Positions 51,985 through 64,000 of a stretch of DNA of 64,000 nucleotides are shown here, in pieces; the first letter of the stretch is position 1, and every line of letters begins with the position of its first letter. The stretch comes from Chlorokybus atmophyticus (lineage: Eukaryota > Streptophyta > Chlorokybophyceae > Chlorokybales > Chlorokybaceae): NCBI GenBank assembly GCA_009103225.1, contig RHPI01002262.1:162612-226611 (forward strand), read 5' to 3'. The notes beneath the pieces were generated by a model. The model was not told where the DNA came from. It made no database searches and saw only the letters and a program-made list of their open reading frames with translations. Position numbers and translations under genes: made by a program.

Positions 51985-54900
51985 ATGCAGCGCTCAGCTG
52001 CCAGGGCCAAGGCGCCGGCGGGCAGCACGGAGCTGGAGTCGAAGCTTGCTAGCCCGCGTAAGGTGAGAGGGATTTCAACAGCAGCTGCATTGCTTGGCCT
52101 TCACTGGCAAGGCATGGCCTAGACTCCATAGGCTTTGCCTGATGGAGTGATGGTGGGTGTCTTACTGACAGGACACATTGGATCCAACCGATGAGAACTC
52201 AGCTGTGCTGCAGAGCCGCCGCCGTCAGGTGTGCACAAGCATGACGATCTGTTACAAGCTTGGTCAATATGCTACAGGACAGTCAGTGCTGGTTTTGATG
52301 AAAGTTGATTGTAGATGACGTCAATCCTGTCATACACAGGCTGAGGCGGCCAGCAAACTTGCTCAGCAGGTCAAGGATGTCGTGTTGGAAGCCAACTTGC
52401 AGACTCTGCTGCATCCTACTCTGATTTCGCTGGCAGGTAAGCATGATTTACCGCATCTACGCTGGTTGTGCTGCTGCGAGTTGTACACAACAGCTGTCAC
52501 ATCTCGTATGCACTTTTCTATAATTCTACTGCAGTCTTAATCAAGACAGCTTGTGACCACGACCTGCACTAAGTAGCTCTCATTACAACTCTACATGGAT
52601 GGTGCTGCCAACTGGTAGCGCATGATTGTTCGAACGGTTGTGAAACAAGCTTACAGACTTACACACTATTGCACCTGAGTATAGGTTCAAGCTTTTAATC
52701 TGAGATAGTTGGTCACAGTGCAAACAATGTGAATGCAGGCGTGCTGCTGACATGGCTGCTGGTGCGAGTCGGCCTCGGCCTCGCAGCCGCCATTGTGGTG
52801 GTTGTTCCACTCACTGTCTGGTCGCAGCTGCTGTTTATGACACGCAGGCTCAGGTGAGACATGTGGTGGGATGTGCTTGACGCCTGATCGTTGAAGTGCT
52901 GCTAGATCAAAGAATGTCAGCACCTGCATTTGCAATGCGAGGGATTGTCTGGTGTTTGTACCTCATGATACCTTCCAGGCAGGAGCTGTTGCAGAGGCTC
53001 GATGAGTATGAGCATCCATTGCAGCCCGATCATGAGTCAACGGAGTGGATTAACCACCTTCTCACTCTGGTATTTGCTCGGTCATAACATCTCTTCTTTT
53101 ACGTTCATTATACGCTGTGTGCATGCTGTACAACTGTGTACTTCACATGCACGTGCATGTGAGTCTCTGTGTGTGCATGGGCGCATGTTGCCTATAGTCA
53201 TATGCGCATGCGCTAACCGACACACTAACCATACGCTAATGAAGAATGGTGTGCGCATGGCACACCATGCGTACACCATGGATGTGCATGGCGTACACAA
53301 CTTTCTTGCAACTTCTGAGCATATAAAATGTATGTAGTAGTGCGCTCATGGTTGTGCTTTGAACAGGTTTGGCAGAATTATTCAGTGTTCATAGCAGCGG
53401 AACTTGTGAAGACCCTCACTCCCAAGCTGCAAGACACCAAGTCAGAGTTGGTACCGCATGTCGGCATTCAACGACTGGACATTGGCACACGCCCGCCCCG
53501 GCTTGGCAACTTTAAAGTAAACACGTACATGCACTGCAGTGTCAGGTGTTTGAAGCTCTCACCATGTGATCGATGTCTCACGTACCAACGCAGGTGTATA
53601 GAGAGGATCCGCGCAAGTTCATGATGGACTTTGATGTCCGCTATGATGGTGACTTGAGCTGTGACATATGGGCCAGACCCGTTTCTTCGCCGGTTCCGCT
53701 TACCGTGCGTGTTAGCGACCCAGTGCTCCACGCTAAGGTAATAGCTTTATCATAAAACGCAGCGTTGTAGTTCGGGTGTTCACAGTAATGCATGTTGTTG
53801 CTGCCTTGTCGAGCAGATGCGCATAGAAGCTGAGCTCCTACCCAACACATTCCCATTCGTGAAGACATTTGCGCTGCAGATGTTGGAACCCCCAACAATT
53901 GACGTAAAGGTAACACCGTACTTTTGTTGGAGATAACGTATAGAGAAATTGTTGCTTGGTTGCTGTAAGCTTGCCTTATGTGCAAACAAGTTGTGTCTAT
54001 ATCTTATCTGCGCAGGTCAATACAGTGGGTGTACCAGTCACAGACATCCCCGGCTTTGCGCAACTCATTCATTCACTCATTGTACGCAACATTGCTGCCA
54101 TACTAGTGCCGCCCAATCGGTTTGAGATCGACGTGCTGGAGGTGCTCGGAGAGGTGCGCCACACTTGCATTGCAAGAAGAGTCCCGCTTTGGCCCCTTCT
54201 GAACTTGTGTACCCTGCATTTGCATTGACATTCATGCATTGCAGGATCCAAATGAGGTGGGCAAGCGTATTGAGGTGGCGCGCCAGAAGGAGAATATTAT
54301 CAAGCACACGCAAGGAGCTTTGAGTGAAGCTGCTGCAGGTTGGACACTGACTTCTTCAGTACTATATCTGATCCCTGCTGATGAAGTTCTTTCATTTATA
54401 TACACATCAAGCACTTCTCTTTGACACGACTTTCTGAGGTCTTGCGTTTCCGCTTGAGTTTGTCGGGTGTTTGCCCTACCTCTTGCTTAAAGAGTCCTCC
54501 GTTGGAGTGCAGGCGTGACGGGTGCAGTGAGTGATGTTTACGGTTTGGGACTCTCCACAGTGAAGGGTGTTGCGGGCGGGATAGGCACACTTGGCGGTGC
54601 TGGCCTAAAAGTAGGCAATGCTGGACTCAAGGCAAGCAGCTGGTGTCATAATTAAGCTGACATGCTGATGAACCGCTCACACAGCTTCAATAACGTGCAG
54701 ACTCATTTTGTCTGTTGTCTTGTTTCTGTTGTTTTGTTTGATGTTGTGTCTTTGTGTCCTGGTCCTGGTCCTCTCAAGATCCACAACATGCGTTCAGGTT
54801 GGGGGAGCAGGGTTGAACTTGGGCGTTTCCAGCATTTCCTCTGTTGGCAAGGGTATTGGCTCACTGTTCGGCTACGGCAGCACCCAAAAACAGCCACAGG

Positions 54901-55143
54901 CTGGGTAGGGCTACCATTGCACACATCCAGGATGCTTGCAAGCATAGCCTGCCATGTGCTTCTTGGTACAGCTTATTTCATTGTGTGCTTTTTGTGATCA
55001 GTGCGGATTTGCCTGGCCAAGAGCATCAGCTGCAAGAAGGGGAGAACATGGCGCAGATGGTGCAGGATGCAGTGCAAGGACACGATGCAGAGCAGGCTGA
55101 TAAAGCCACCGAGAAGATTGATCAGATGTTCTCCGGATGGTAG
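51985..55143 (+). CDS. SMP-domain lipid-transfer protein without C2 domains
   Basis: Thirteen exons (51,985-52,062; 52,172-52,228; 52,340-52,436; 52,739-52,853; 52,979-53,069; 53,367-53,516; 53,594-53,737; 53,817-53,909; 54,016-54,153; 54,245-54,338; 54,513-54,631; 54,798-54,904; 55,002-55,143) yield 474 residues. A basic N-terminus and amphipathic stretch lead to one membrane segment (LGLAAAIVVVVPLTVW, about 90-106). A full SMP domain follows (STEWINHLL, LDIGTRPPRLGNFK, MMDFDVRYDGDLSCDIWA, PGFAQLIHSLIVRNIAAILV). It then has a Gly-rich segment (GGIGTLGGAGLKVG) and an acidic tail. SMP proteins such as extended synaptotagmins transfer lipids at ER contacts, but those usually carry C2 domains after SMP; none is present here. 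Intron 11 uses a GC donor (CTCAAG/GCAAGC). Confidence 0.87.
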
Positions 55144-58100
55144 ATTAGGTCAGCACATGTTGCTTTGCCAGGCACTGAAATTTAGGGTTAGGTGTAAAGA
55201 TAGAGCAACCACAACAAAGCCCGGCTTTGTTGTTTTGTAGAATTGTAACTTGTAACATGAAGCAACCTGCTTTGTAGCAAATGCGTAGTTGCCTTTGTAC
55301 CCAACATGCCAACCACACTGGGCCAGATAGAAAAGCAACTTGTGCTCGCGTGCACTTGTACTTGGACAACTACTTAAAAATTCTATCTGTAAAGGTTGTA
55401 AAACTATTGGTTGCACATTTGGGTCATGAGTACAAAAGCTGCAAGCCAGGTTTATGTCGTGGCCCTATTGCAAGCATGCCGCGATGCTCTGCACCTGCTT
55501 CCTTTGCAATTTGCTGCTACCCCTTCCCCCTTCCCTCTGCCCACACGGTTAATGAGAGTGCTGCATTCAGTGTGGTGAGTAAACATCTTATGCATGTGTG
55601 TGTCACACTCTCATGCATGCCATAATCCTTGCATTCTATTTATTATACACTCCTCCCCCAGTCTATACCTAGTGCACTTAGCTATAGCCTAGTGAGGCCC
55701 CCCACCCCGTTGTTTTTCCCTTGCTTGTACTGTAGTATCAATTGATGCTAAGTTGTGCTTGCTTGCTTGTCTAAATGGCCCCAATCTAGTTCTTGTATAC
55801 TTGGACAGCTCATTGCACATGTATAACATTATATGATTGTAAACGGCCACTTGAAAACATTCCCAATCACTTTAAACTTGCACCAATAATAAACAATATA
55901 ATTAGTGAAACATTTAAACCATAAGTTGTGGATGTGAATGCTTAGATTTTTGGGAATTACCGTCATCGTACGACGAAAGTGATCACAACGCTTGCGCAAG
56001 CATGATGGGGTACAATGGTAATGTTGTTATGTAACAGCCTTTTTCGCGCATTTACATGCAGTGGTGATACTTGCATTATCATGCGTCATGTGGGCAACCA
56101 CGTAATACATGTAGGTACCATGCTACTGAATCAAAAACTGCTGAGCAATTCGTCGCGGACATCATGTTGCTTGCCAAGATTGAATAATTTGACGTTCAGT
56201 GACATTAACCATGGTCATGTACGTCTATCAGTTGTCAAAAAATGCGAGTCTGATTGAGTTCACGCAAACCTCAGAAGTCTTCATAAATGTGTTGCATTGC
56301 AATACAATTGGCGCGTGTTAGTCAAGGCGTGTTGCGCAATCCAAGTGGATTTTCATGAAACGACGACATTAAATGTTGCAAGCATGTAATTCGACCGAGT
56401 AAACAACAAAAAGTTTCCATTACTGTGTCATTGACCATTAGCTTAACCTAACATAAAACAATATTATTATGTATCTTACGCTTCAAAAATCCAACCATAC
56501 AATGCGTGTATAAGTTGTATTGATTTCTCAGTACAATATCCTTGAAAATTATATTCTCTTTTCAATTCCTCTTCCACTCGCTCATAATGATGACTCTATT
56601 TGGTTTAATCTTGTGTGTACCGTACCGCGCAGCTAATGAGTAGCGCTATGAGCTTTTTGATTGATCGGTGCCACGTCAGTGGTAGGGCTTGCATCTGCAT
56701 GTCATCCTGTGTATAGATGTGACTATGGGCCTTTGTTTGACCACATGCATCCGGCTACAACAAGAGTGCAGATGCTGCATTTTTCACACAATAAATTGCT
56801 AATCACGAGCACGCAACTTACCACAAGCTTGTAAGACAAATATATTGCAAAGTTGATGAAATTCTGTAGTTGGTTAACATTATCTGTTGTACTGTGGAAA
56901 AGCAGCAGCTGCACTCAACCCTTAGCAAATCAGAAGCGGCTCTGTCAATTGTGCAACGCGCTTCACAAGTATATTTCGTTTATGTATTATGCAGACATTT
57001 ATTGCTTTGACAATCATCCGCTATTCTTTGTTCGACCATTAACGCTACATGTAAGGCTGTTGGCACACCAATGCGAATACAACTTGGGCCAATGCGCTCA
57101 ATTGCTAACATGCAGCTATGCCGCAATAAGAAGCCATCAAAGTGTGACAACTTACATGCATTTGTACAAACGTGAATAAAACATGTTGACAATGTTTGCA
57201 CCCTTTATGATAGGAATGCATTTCAAAATGCAAGATTATATCAACGATATTGCACTGGCATTACTTGCATGCTCTATCCAATATTGAGTGGTTTGCCGTA
57301 GGTATTCACTAAAATTTATGCTGATATGGCTATGGTCAGGCCGTAGCCGTAAAGGCACTGTTGTGCAGTGGTTCACCAACTTCGGTAAGGTGCAACCATG
57401 TCATGGTGGCGTATAAAAAGGCAAGAAGTTGTTTAATATCATGCACATAGATGACCTTCACATGCTTTTTACAGCAAGTAAATGCACGTAACACGTTCAA
57501 AGCTCCTTCACAGTTCCTTCACAACCCGCACAAGTGTGTATGTTACATTGTATTTCGGTGGAAAACACAACACTTTGATTGTAGCAATGGTGTTAAACTT
57601 TGCATTATTGGGTATGATGTTTGTGCGGTTCACACTATGGTAAAGCCTTCATCATCTTCACAAACACTGTTTGTGTTTTTTGAACACGAGCATTCAACAG
57701 ACAAACTTCCACAAGTTCTAGCCTTAAGGTATTGCATCCCATAATCGCGGTGCGAAACCTCAAATACATCATAATTTGTCAGTTGGTCTATACGTTAAAC
57801 GCGCTATTTTAAGATTACGCCGGCAATCATAAACAAATTAAACACGTAATGTACCGGTTCCGGTTAATGTCTTGGTAGTCATGGTAGCGCTTTTCGCTAC
57901 CACGTAATGTGATAGTTTTTATATAATGTATATTTATAGCAGAGCTTAGGCACAAGTTCGAATCCCGTATCGTCCGGATGAGCAGGGAGGGCAATTACAC
58001 TTTATGTGAACAAGCGTTGAAGTCCACGCGTGGGTTGCACGACGCGCAGCTGTGCGGTGCTGTGGCCGCGCATAGTTGTGTGGCCATGGTCCATGGCGAG

Positions 58101-60740
58101 GTAAAATACTTCGTCAGTACTGAATGGTTCAGCCATACCGAATACGGAGAAGCAGATGTGGGTTAGCGCCGGGGAAAAGTAATAGCAGATTGTAAAAGCG
58201 TTCTCGCCTCCTTTCGTGGTGTAGTAGCGCATTTGCTACCATAACCGAGATGGTGGTTACAGTGCATGTGCTCGTTAATCGAGATATATCAAATGAGGTT
58301 GATAGGTTGAGATGTCTGTGCTTTTACACGATTGAAAGCAACATACGACATTTTGATTTGCGAGTACTCGCATTAATGCAGCAGTATTACAAGTTTGGTC
58401 GCTCCATCTTACACATCTTCATCACCGCTCTTGAACACCTTATAAATATCTTATCTTATTATCTTTTTATGTGCGTGCAAGATGCAAAACTCCAACATTG
58501 CCATATAAACTGGTGTGATTGCTCTTGACCAGAATTGGCTAGTGATTAACAATGTTTAAATGTGGATCTGCAAGTGCTTGATGTAACAAGCGCTAATTTG
58601 GATATCAATTCAGTTTGCACAAGAGCAATCACTAGCCAATTCTGGTCAACTGCGGGGGTTCTATGGTGGACCATGGGAAGGGAAGCCGACAGGGCATGAT
58701 GTCAAGACCATGCTACTGTACCAGCAGTGGTTCAGATGTCAAGGCTTCCTGATGTCCGTGGCTGGCGACGTGCTGATGGCAAGCAGCGCCGCAGGATTTG
58801 TGGCGGGTAGGGCTTCAACACGCCGGGTACGGGTGGGGGCGCCAAAATAAAGCGATCGCGCGGCGGTGAGATACTTTGCGTCCTTTAAGTCCTGTGAGTC
58901 ACACAAAGTCAATATCCAGATTCACCCCACCTTCAGCACTAGCCACTGACAACCGGCTACGCGACGGGGCGGGCAACATCTTGTCCCCACAAACAGCGCA
59001 AGCAGCAGCAAGAGTGTATCAAAACCCCACTTCTCGATTCGCTCGCCGAGCGCTCTCATTGGCCCCTCGGCGATAGACGAATCTCGTCCACATAAGAAGT
59101 CACCCGCAGATGATATGCGCGGCTCGCACTCGAGCGCGCGATGGAGTTACCCGCCATTTTGAGAGGCAATCAATAACTTTTGTACAGGCCTTTCGTCGGA
59201 GAACAACCACCGTTGGATAAGGCCTAGGTCGAAGCGGTATCGAACTCCACGATCACATCAATCGGCGAGTGAACCTGCGAAGTCGCGGTTGAATCTTTGG
59301 CCACGGCATTCACGCCAGCGCATGACCGGCAAAGGTGGACCGGCGACCGGCCAGTCCGTCACAATTCCACGTCCCCTATCTGTTCATCAAGCAAGTGTGG
59401 CCACTGGCGGATCGCGACTGCCTGCGGATGGCGTCGCAAGGGCTTACGCAAAAGCGTACCGTACAAGCAACTGTGTCCGCGTCGTGCACCGCAGGACTGA
59501 TGCACCCTGCCGTGCACCCTCGGTAAGTGCATACGGTAAGCAGCAAAACAGCTAGTGGCACAACAGATGTTATCTGCAAGCGAATATAAGGACGCATTCA
59601 TAAGTGTTGACATGTATACATGTTATGTGTAGCTTAAAGCCACAACCACTGGCTGCCTTGCGCAGCGTCAGAAACACCAGAGTTGCAAGGCAAGTTCAAC
59701 GCTTGCATTGTTTGTAACTTGTAACAGCCACCTCGACACAAGTCATGCATGAACTTTGACAGTTGTAAGATGATCATACCATAGGTTGTAATTTTATAAG
59801 GGGCTACGACCCGAAACCTTCTGAAACGTATACAGCTTGTCAGCTATATACGATCAAAAAATGTGGTGTAATTGAGTCAGTTGTTGCTACCGATATGCGG
59901 ATACTGTATGTCAGCATGATGTTTAATTAAATTATGGTTAAAAATTGTGCAACATTCAATTGTTGTGATTGCAAATGGGAAACATATGTTTAATGTTTAA
60001 TGTATTAATGGGTATATATTATGTTACTTATGACACTTACAATTTGCGTGTAAAACGGTAAGTAATTTTATGTATATACGTGTGTATATATACATACATA
60101 TATGCATGTATGTATGTGTATATAATGCTTTTTATTTTACATATATTGTTACATATATTTTAATTAATAATTTAATTCAATGTAATTCAATTGCTTATCA
60201 ACTTTTTATAAGCATGTAAGTAATGGTTGTCGCAAAACATGTTTACAATTACGGCATACACTAAATTCGTTGCAATTTTTACAAGAACCACAAGTTCATA
60301 ATTTCCAATACGCAAGCAACAATGCAATAAGCTTTATACTTTAACTAATTTCACACAACATCTTATTAAGGTACTACACTTAAAGCATACAATTGATATG
60401 AATTACGCTCATAATGAGTTAGTGAAGACATATTGCACTACACTGGCTGCGAGACGAACCTGTCCATGACCCTTGCTGCCAGTTATGCAGATCATGTGCT
60501 TAGGGGCCCACATGGGCGATGTGTCTCGCAGCAAGCCTATTGCTGCAGCAACGATGCAATTGTTATGCGTTTATCGAGGGTTGTACGAAACTAGGGTACG
60601 CAATCATCATCGGCAGTTAAGTGGCACGCCGCACGTCCCATCTGCGCAATCGCGCGCCGCCCTTGCGAATTGCCAGCTGGCGGCTTCGCGAGCTTGGGCC
60701 CAGCATGATAACACCATCAACTAGTCGCCGGACCGGCTGA
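55144..60740. other. Long region without a recognised gene
   Basis: The first about 100 bp is the 3' end of the SMP gene, with TGTAA twice near 55,245. The rest has short unconserved frames. 56-58.5 kb and 59.7-60.4 kb are AT-rich; 58.7-59.5 kb is GC-richer, with GACCGGCGACCGGCC-type inverted motifs, but without a convincing exon. A lone B-box-like GTTCGAATCCC at about 57,957 lacks a tRNA partner. Confidence 0.5.
58517..58649. repeat. Inverted, circularly permuted 27-bp unit
   Basis: 58,525-58,547 and 58,627-58,649 are exact inverted copies of 23 bp. The adjoining 10-bp GATTGCTCTT (58,517) and AAGAGCAATC (58,621) are also complementary, but in permuted order. Both arms can be cut from a circular or tandem 27-bp unit. 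Confidence 0.85.
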
Positions 60741-61024
60741 TTCAGTTGAGCGACCGGTCCCAGTGGCCGGGACCCGCGGGGGGCGCCCGCCGCCGCCAGC
60801 GCCGCCAGCCAGCCACGCGTCGGCGGGCCGCGGGGACGCCCGCCGATCGGGTCGATATAAACCCTCAATGGAAATTGCAATGGAAACACAAGCTGGAGAG
60901 GGGCAACGGACAGTAACCGTCAGCTAACTAACCTAGCAACGGTCAAATGCCTTTCACCATCACCGCGCGGTGCGTTGGCTAACGGAAACTAACAGCTGAC
61001 CATTTGCTGTTTCGAACTGAGAAG
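60740..61024 (+). promoter_or_regulatory. GC-rich promoter region of the PP2C gene
   Basis: A GC-rich stretch with GGGCGCCCGCC and GGGACGCCCGCC motifs (60,770-60,850) is followed by a TATA-like GATATAAACCCT at 60,853-60,865, about 165 bp before the ATG. Placement fits a core promoter; this is inferred. Confidence 0.4.
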
Positions 61025-63101
61025 ATGGTGGTTAGGGTGCGGCAAGTTCTGTTTGCTTTAGCCGTTTTGCGAAGCGAAACTGCCGCAGAGCCAACGCAAC
61101 GCCTCAAAACCGCTGTGAGAGCATTCTGCTGGAAAGATTGTGTGAGAAGCAGCAACTGCAGTTGCGGCGGCGGAGTGTGTGGCGGCGGCGGCGGAGGAAC
61201 AGGCGAGGTGGTGGCGGAGGCGACAGTGACGGGGTTGGAGTGGGTTGTGGTGTGCAGGGCCTTGTGTGTTGGGGTCCTGTGTCACTTGGCTTGTTGGGCG
61301 GGAACTCAGCCTTGGATGGAGTGCGGCAGCGCTGCTTCCACTGCTGGGGTAGCGACTCTCTCTTCGGCTATGCCCACGGCGCAGCTGGGGGCAAGGGCGG
61401 TGGCTGTTGCGGCAGCTGCACTTGCGGCAAGAAAGGTTTCTACCGCTAGGATGGCGCCGAACACGCTGACGAGGGTTGCCACCTCCGGCTGGACAGCTGC
61501 TGGAAGGGAGGCTCAGTGGAGGTGTTCTGCTGCCCCTGCGTCGGCTGCTTCCATTTCACCGTCAGATCGGTCTGTTGTATTCGCTCCTGGCGCTGATCAT
61601 GACGGACTGGTCGTCATCCGTGTTGAAGGTACGCATACGGAGGACACCTGCTCGTAGGGTAGAGTGCCCCCCCCTGCTTGCATGCGAGTGTAGAGTGAGC
61701 AAGCAGTGCAGTTGTCGCAGACTCAAAGTAAGTCATTGCTGATTGCTTGCTTGCTTGTTTGTAGCAGATACCGCTGACGGGGGCACTATGTTGGTGTTTG
61801 GCACTGAAGACGGTGCGGTTGTGGCAAAGAAGAATGTACCAGCTGCAGTCGACCTGGCGGCTGCTGCCCCGGAGCCAGCTGTCCAGAGCCCTGAGGCTGA
61901 TGGGGGCTCACCTCCCGACGAGACTCCTTCTGCGCCCAATTGCACCGACGAGTTGGAGCCCAGATCCGACTCTGAAATGCTCCCTGTATCGCTAGCAGCT
62001 GAGGCTGAGGTGTCTGCAATTGAGAATACTGAGGGCACCGGAGCAGTTGCCATGGAGGATAGTGAGGTGGAGCCTATGGATGCAGAGAACACTGAGAGGC
62101 GATGGATCTTTGCCAAGGAAGTTGAGATCCATGAGGCCATGGAGGAGGCCAAGTCGGTAGTGAATGAGATGGCAGAAGGCAAGCGCTTGTCTGATGACAA
62201 GCGGGGTCGGGATGGGACGGGTATGCAGCTGTACAGCGCAGCTTCCATGCTTCCGCACCCAGCCAAGGCCAGACGAGGAGGAGAAGATGCCTATTTCATC
62301 GCTGATGATGGGGTCGCAATTGGCGTTGCTGATGGTGTGGGAGGCTGGGCCGAGCGGGGAATTGATGCAGGGTTGTATGCGCGCGAGCTCATGGTCAATG
62401 CTGAGGTAGGCTTTTTTTCGCTGACATCAAATTTGTTCAGGTATGATGGATGCCATGTACAGGTGGTTGTTGTGTGTTTGTCCTCATGTTCTGACCATCT
62501 TATCGTTCTACAGGAGGCTATGCAGCAGTGTGGACATGATGTATCAGCAGCTCTGGTGCAAGCACATAGGCAGACAAGGGCAGTTGGTTCGTCCACAGCT
62601 TGCTTGATCACCTTGCAAGATGGCGAGTTGAAGGCAGCCAATCTGGGAGATAGCGGGTTCCTGGTCGTGCGGAATGGTACAGTTATCTTCCGCACTCCCG
62701 CCCAGCAGCACGCATTTAACTTCCCCTATCAGATTGGCAGCCATGAGGGAGATCGGCCAGAGGTGGCAGATCTGTACAGTGTCAAAGTTGAGGCCGGTGA
62801 TGTGGTTGTGGCTGGCACGGACGGTTTGTTTGACAATGTGTTCGATGAGGAGATTAGGTCCATCATTGGGGATGCTAGCCGCTCAGGCGCGCGTCCAGAT
62901 GCTGCAGCCCAGCGCATTGCGGCACTCGCACGGGTTCATGCAGCCGACCGTCAGTTTATGTCACCCTTCGCTGAGCAGGCAGTGCAAGCAGGCTACCAGT
63001 TCAGCGGTGGCAAGATGGACGACATCACCGTGGTCGTGGCATATGTGGAGCACAAGGCTGTAGTTTCTGCAGATGAAGTGAAGCGAGAGGATACCATCTG
63101 A
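61025..63101 (+). CDS. PP2C-type Ser/Thr phosphatase, probably plastid-targeted
   Basis: Exons 61,025-61,628, 61,765-62,405 and 62,514-63,101 join in frame to 610 residues. The second intron (62,406-62,513) has no stop and could be misread as coding, but removing it restores the family sequence MVNAE-EAMQQ. The C-terminal about 255 residues are a PP2C domain of the plant PP2C26/55/80 group: MLPHPAKARRGGEDAYFI, GVADGVGGWAERGIDAG, AVGSSTACLITL, NLGDSGFLVV, GTDGLFDNVF, SGGKMDDITVVVAY. All metal-coordinating aspartates are present. The N-terminal about 200 residues are Ala/Gly/Cys-rich and transit-like. The next 150 residues are acidic and disordered (ADTADGGTMLVFGTEDG onward). In Arabidopsis one member of this group (PBCP) dephosphorylates photosystem II core proteins; which member this is cannot be settled here. 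The N-terminal exon is less certain. Confidence 0.88.
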
Positions 63102-64000
63102 AGAGGTCTACAGCATGCATTAAGCACTTTGCACAGTTGCACTTGGTTGTGCGACCAGGGGCCCCTTCTGGTTGTACATAGTTTGATACCGGGAACATGG
63201 GCATTGCACACAGCGCCAGTCAGCCTGTGTGAAGTTGTGTAGTGAGGAGCTTGCTCCATGGCAATCTCTGCCTATTGAACTAGTGGTGCAGATTTATTCA
63301 ATTTTGCAGTGTACATCTCAGTGTAGGTAGATTGCCACAAAAGTGTACAGTGTGTAGATGAAATGAAACAGTTCTTTGCAGTTGTCACTCTTATTGTTCT
63401 GGCTCTGTCTTTTTGTCGTGCAGTACACATGATGTTTCTTGAAGGTTTTCACAATCGTGGCTCTGTTCACTGTCTGCTTGCTGCCGCGCTCTCTCCAAAC
63501 TGTTCCAATTTGTAGAGGCTCCTTAATATGTTGCCAACTAGAGTATGTAGTAAATATAGTAGTGCATGAAGGGTAAATTGAGTGTATGCAGGATATTGCA
63601 CAAACTCACAGCATCACACAAAACATGCAACACTAGCCACTCACCGTACTATCAAGTTATTCACAGTTACCAGTGGTCTGTTCACCATTACTTATCTATC
63701 TTCACTACTAGCCCAACGCCGTTATAAATGCAGGCATGCATACTCATGCCATTACATGCTGTTGCTTTCGAAATCGCTATTGCTTGCATACATTAATCGC
63801 GAGGCTTTAACCAAATGCGTTTTCACACCATACAACGAAATCGCTATTGTTTGCATACATTAATTGCGAGGCTTTAACCAAATGCGTTTTCACACCATAC
63901 AACGAATAGTTAGCCACACGCACCTGCATGTACGACCACCAATCTAACTCTACCTTTTACTCTCCCCCTATGCTTGCACACCCTATATGGTCGGGCGTAA
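63102..64000. other. 3' flank of the PP2C gene, no further gene seen
   Basis: Presumed 3' untranslated region and intergenic DNA. Near the end there is a tandem duplication (63,769-63,902). Confidence 0.5.
63769..63902. repeat. 67-bp tandem duplication
   Basis: Two head-to-tail units of 67 bp (63,769-63,835 and 63,836-63,902) differ at only about two positions. Confidence 0.95.

Noticed and set aside
57940-57990. Possible tRNA gene (GTTCGAATCCC B box)
   Set aside because: No A box, anticodon arm or matching acceptor strand upstream.
61138-61449. Alternative frame ending GGGCCGSCTCGKKGF in PP2C exon 1
   Set aside because: It stops at 61,449 and cannot join exon 2; the frame from 61,025 joins with the correct phase at 61,628/61,765.
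62406-62513. Continuous PP2C reading through VGFFSLTSNLFRYDG
   Set aside because: The segment has GT-AG ends, is absent from the family at this point and breaks the conserved helix; treated as an intron.

Overview
This window is nuclear DNA from a eukaryote, most likely a flagellate green alga. Every well-supported gene is split by short spliceosomal introns. The proteins look green-lineage: a plastid-type PP2C, a conserved four-helix plastid membrane protein and two ferritin-like proteins of the PCC13-62 desiccation family. A dynein-2 light intermediate chain implies a cilium. The DIRS-type retroelement is arranged like Kangaroo of the green alga Volvox. I cannot tell chlorophyte from streptophyte alga by eye. 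Coordinates of spliced genes come from hand-placed splice sites that keep frame and family alignment.

Layout. 1-51 is a pure G run. 1549-5107 (-) encodes an 850-residue glutamine-rich protein of unknown function. 5.2-9 kb is AT-rich and gene-free. 9.0-23.1 kb is a transposon nest: a decayed Kangaroo-like retroelement (about 10.0-20.8 kb, reverse transcriptase and tyrosine recombinase on opposite strands) interrupted by a tRNA-headed repeat and by a CACTA-like DNA transposon. A second copy of that DNA transposon lies at 21,098-23,070, and a matching unoccupied target sequence lies at about 23,485. 23.1-26.7 kb has no recognisable gene.

26.7-38.1 kb is a large imperfect inverted duplication. 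Each arm (26.70-30.34 and 34.69-38.1 kb) carries one PCC13-62-type gene; about 4.3 kb of microsatellite-rich DNA separates the arms. The right arm holds the 3' half of an intact plastid membrane protein gene, and the left arm only a broken copy of its last two exons.

37.8-55.1 kb is gene-dense with alternating orientations: membrane protein (-), NOPCHAP1-like (+), HslU (-), OSGEP/Kae1 (+), dynein-2 light intermediate chain (-), SMP lipid-transfer protein (+). Three divergent pairs share promoters of about 200-440 bp, two of them with AAACCCTA telo-box motifs. The products serve separate pathways: organelle proteolysis, tRNA t6A synthesis, snoRNP assembly, intraflagellar transport and membrane-contact lipid transfer. 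55.1-61.0 kb is mostly empty, and 61,025-63,101 (+) is a PP2C phosphatase.
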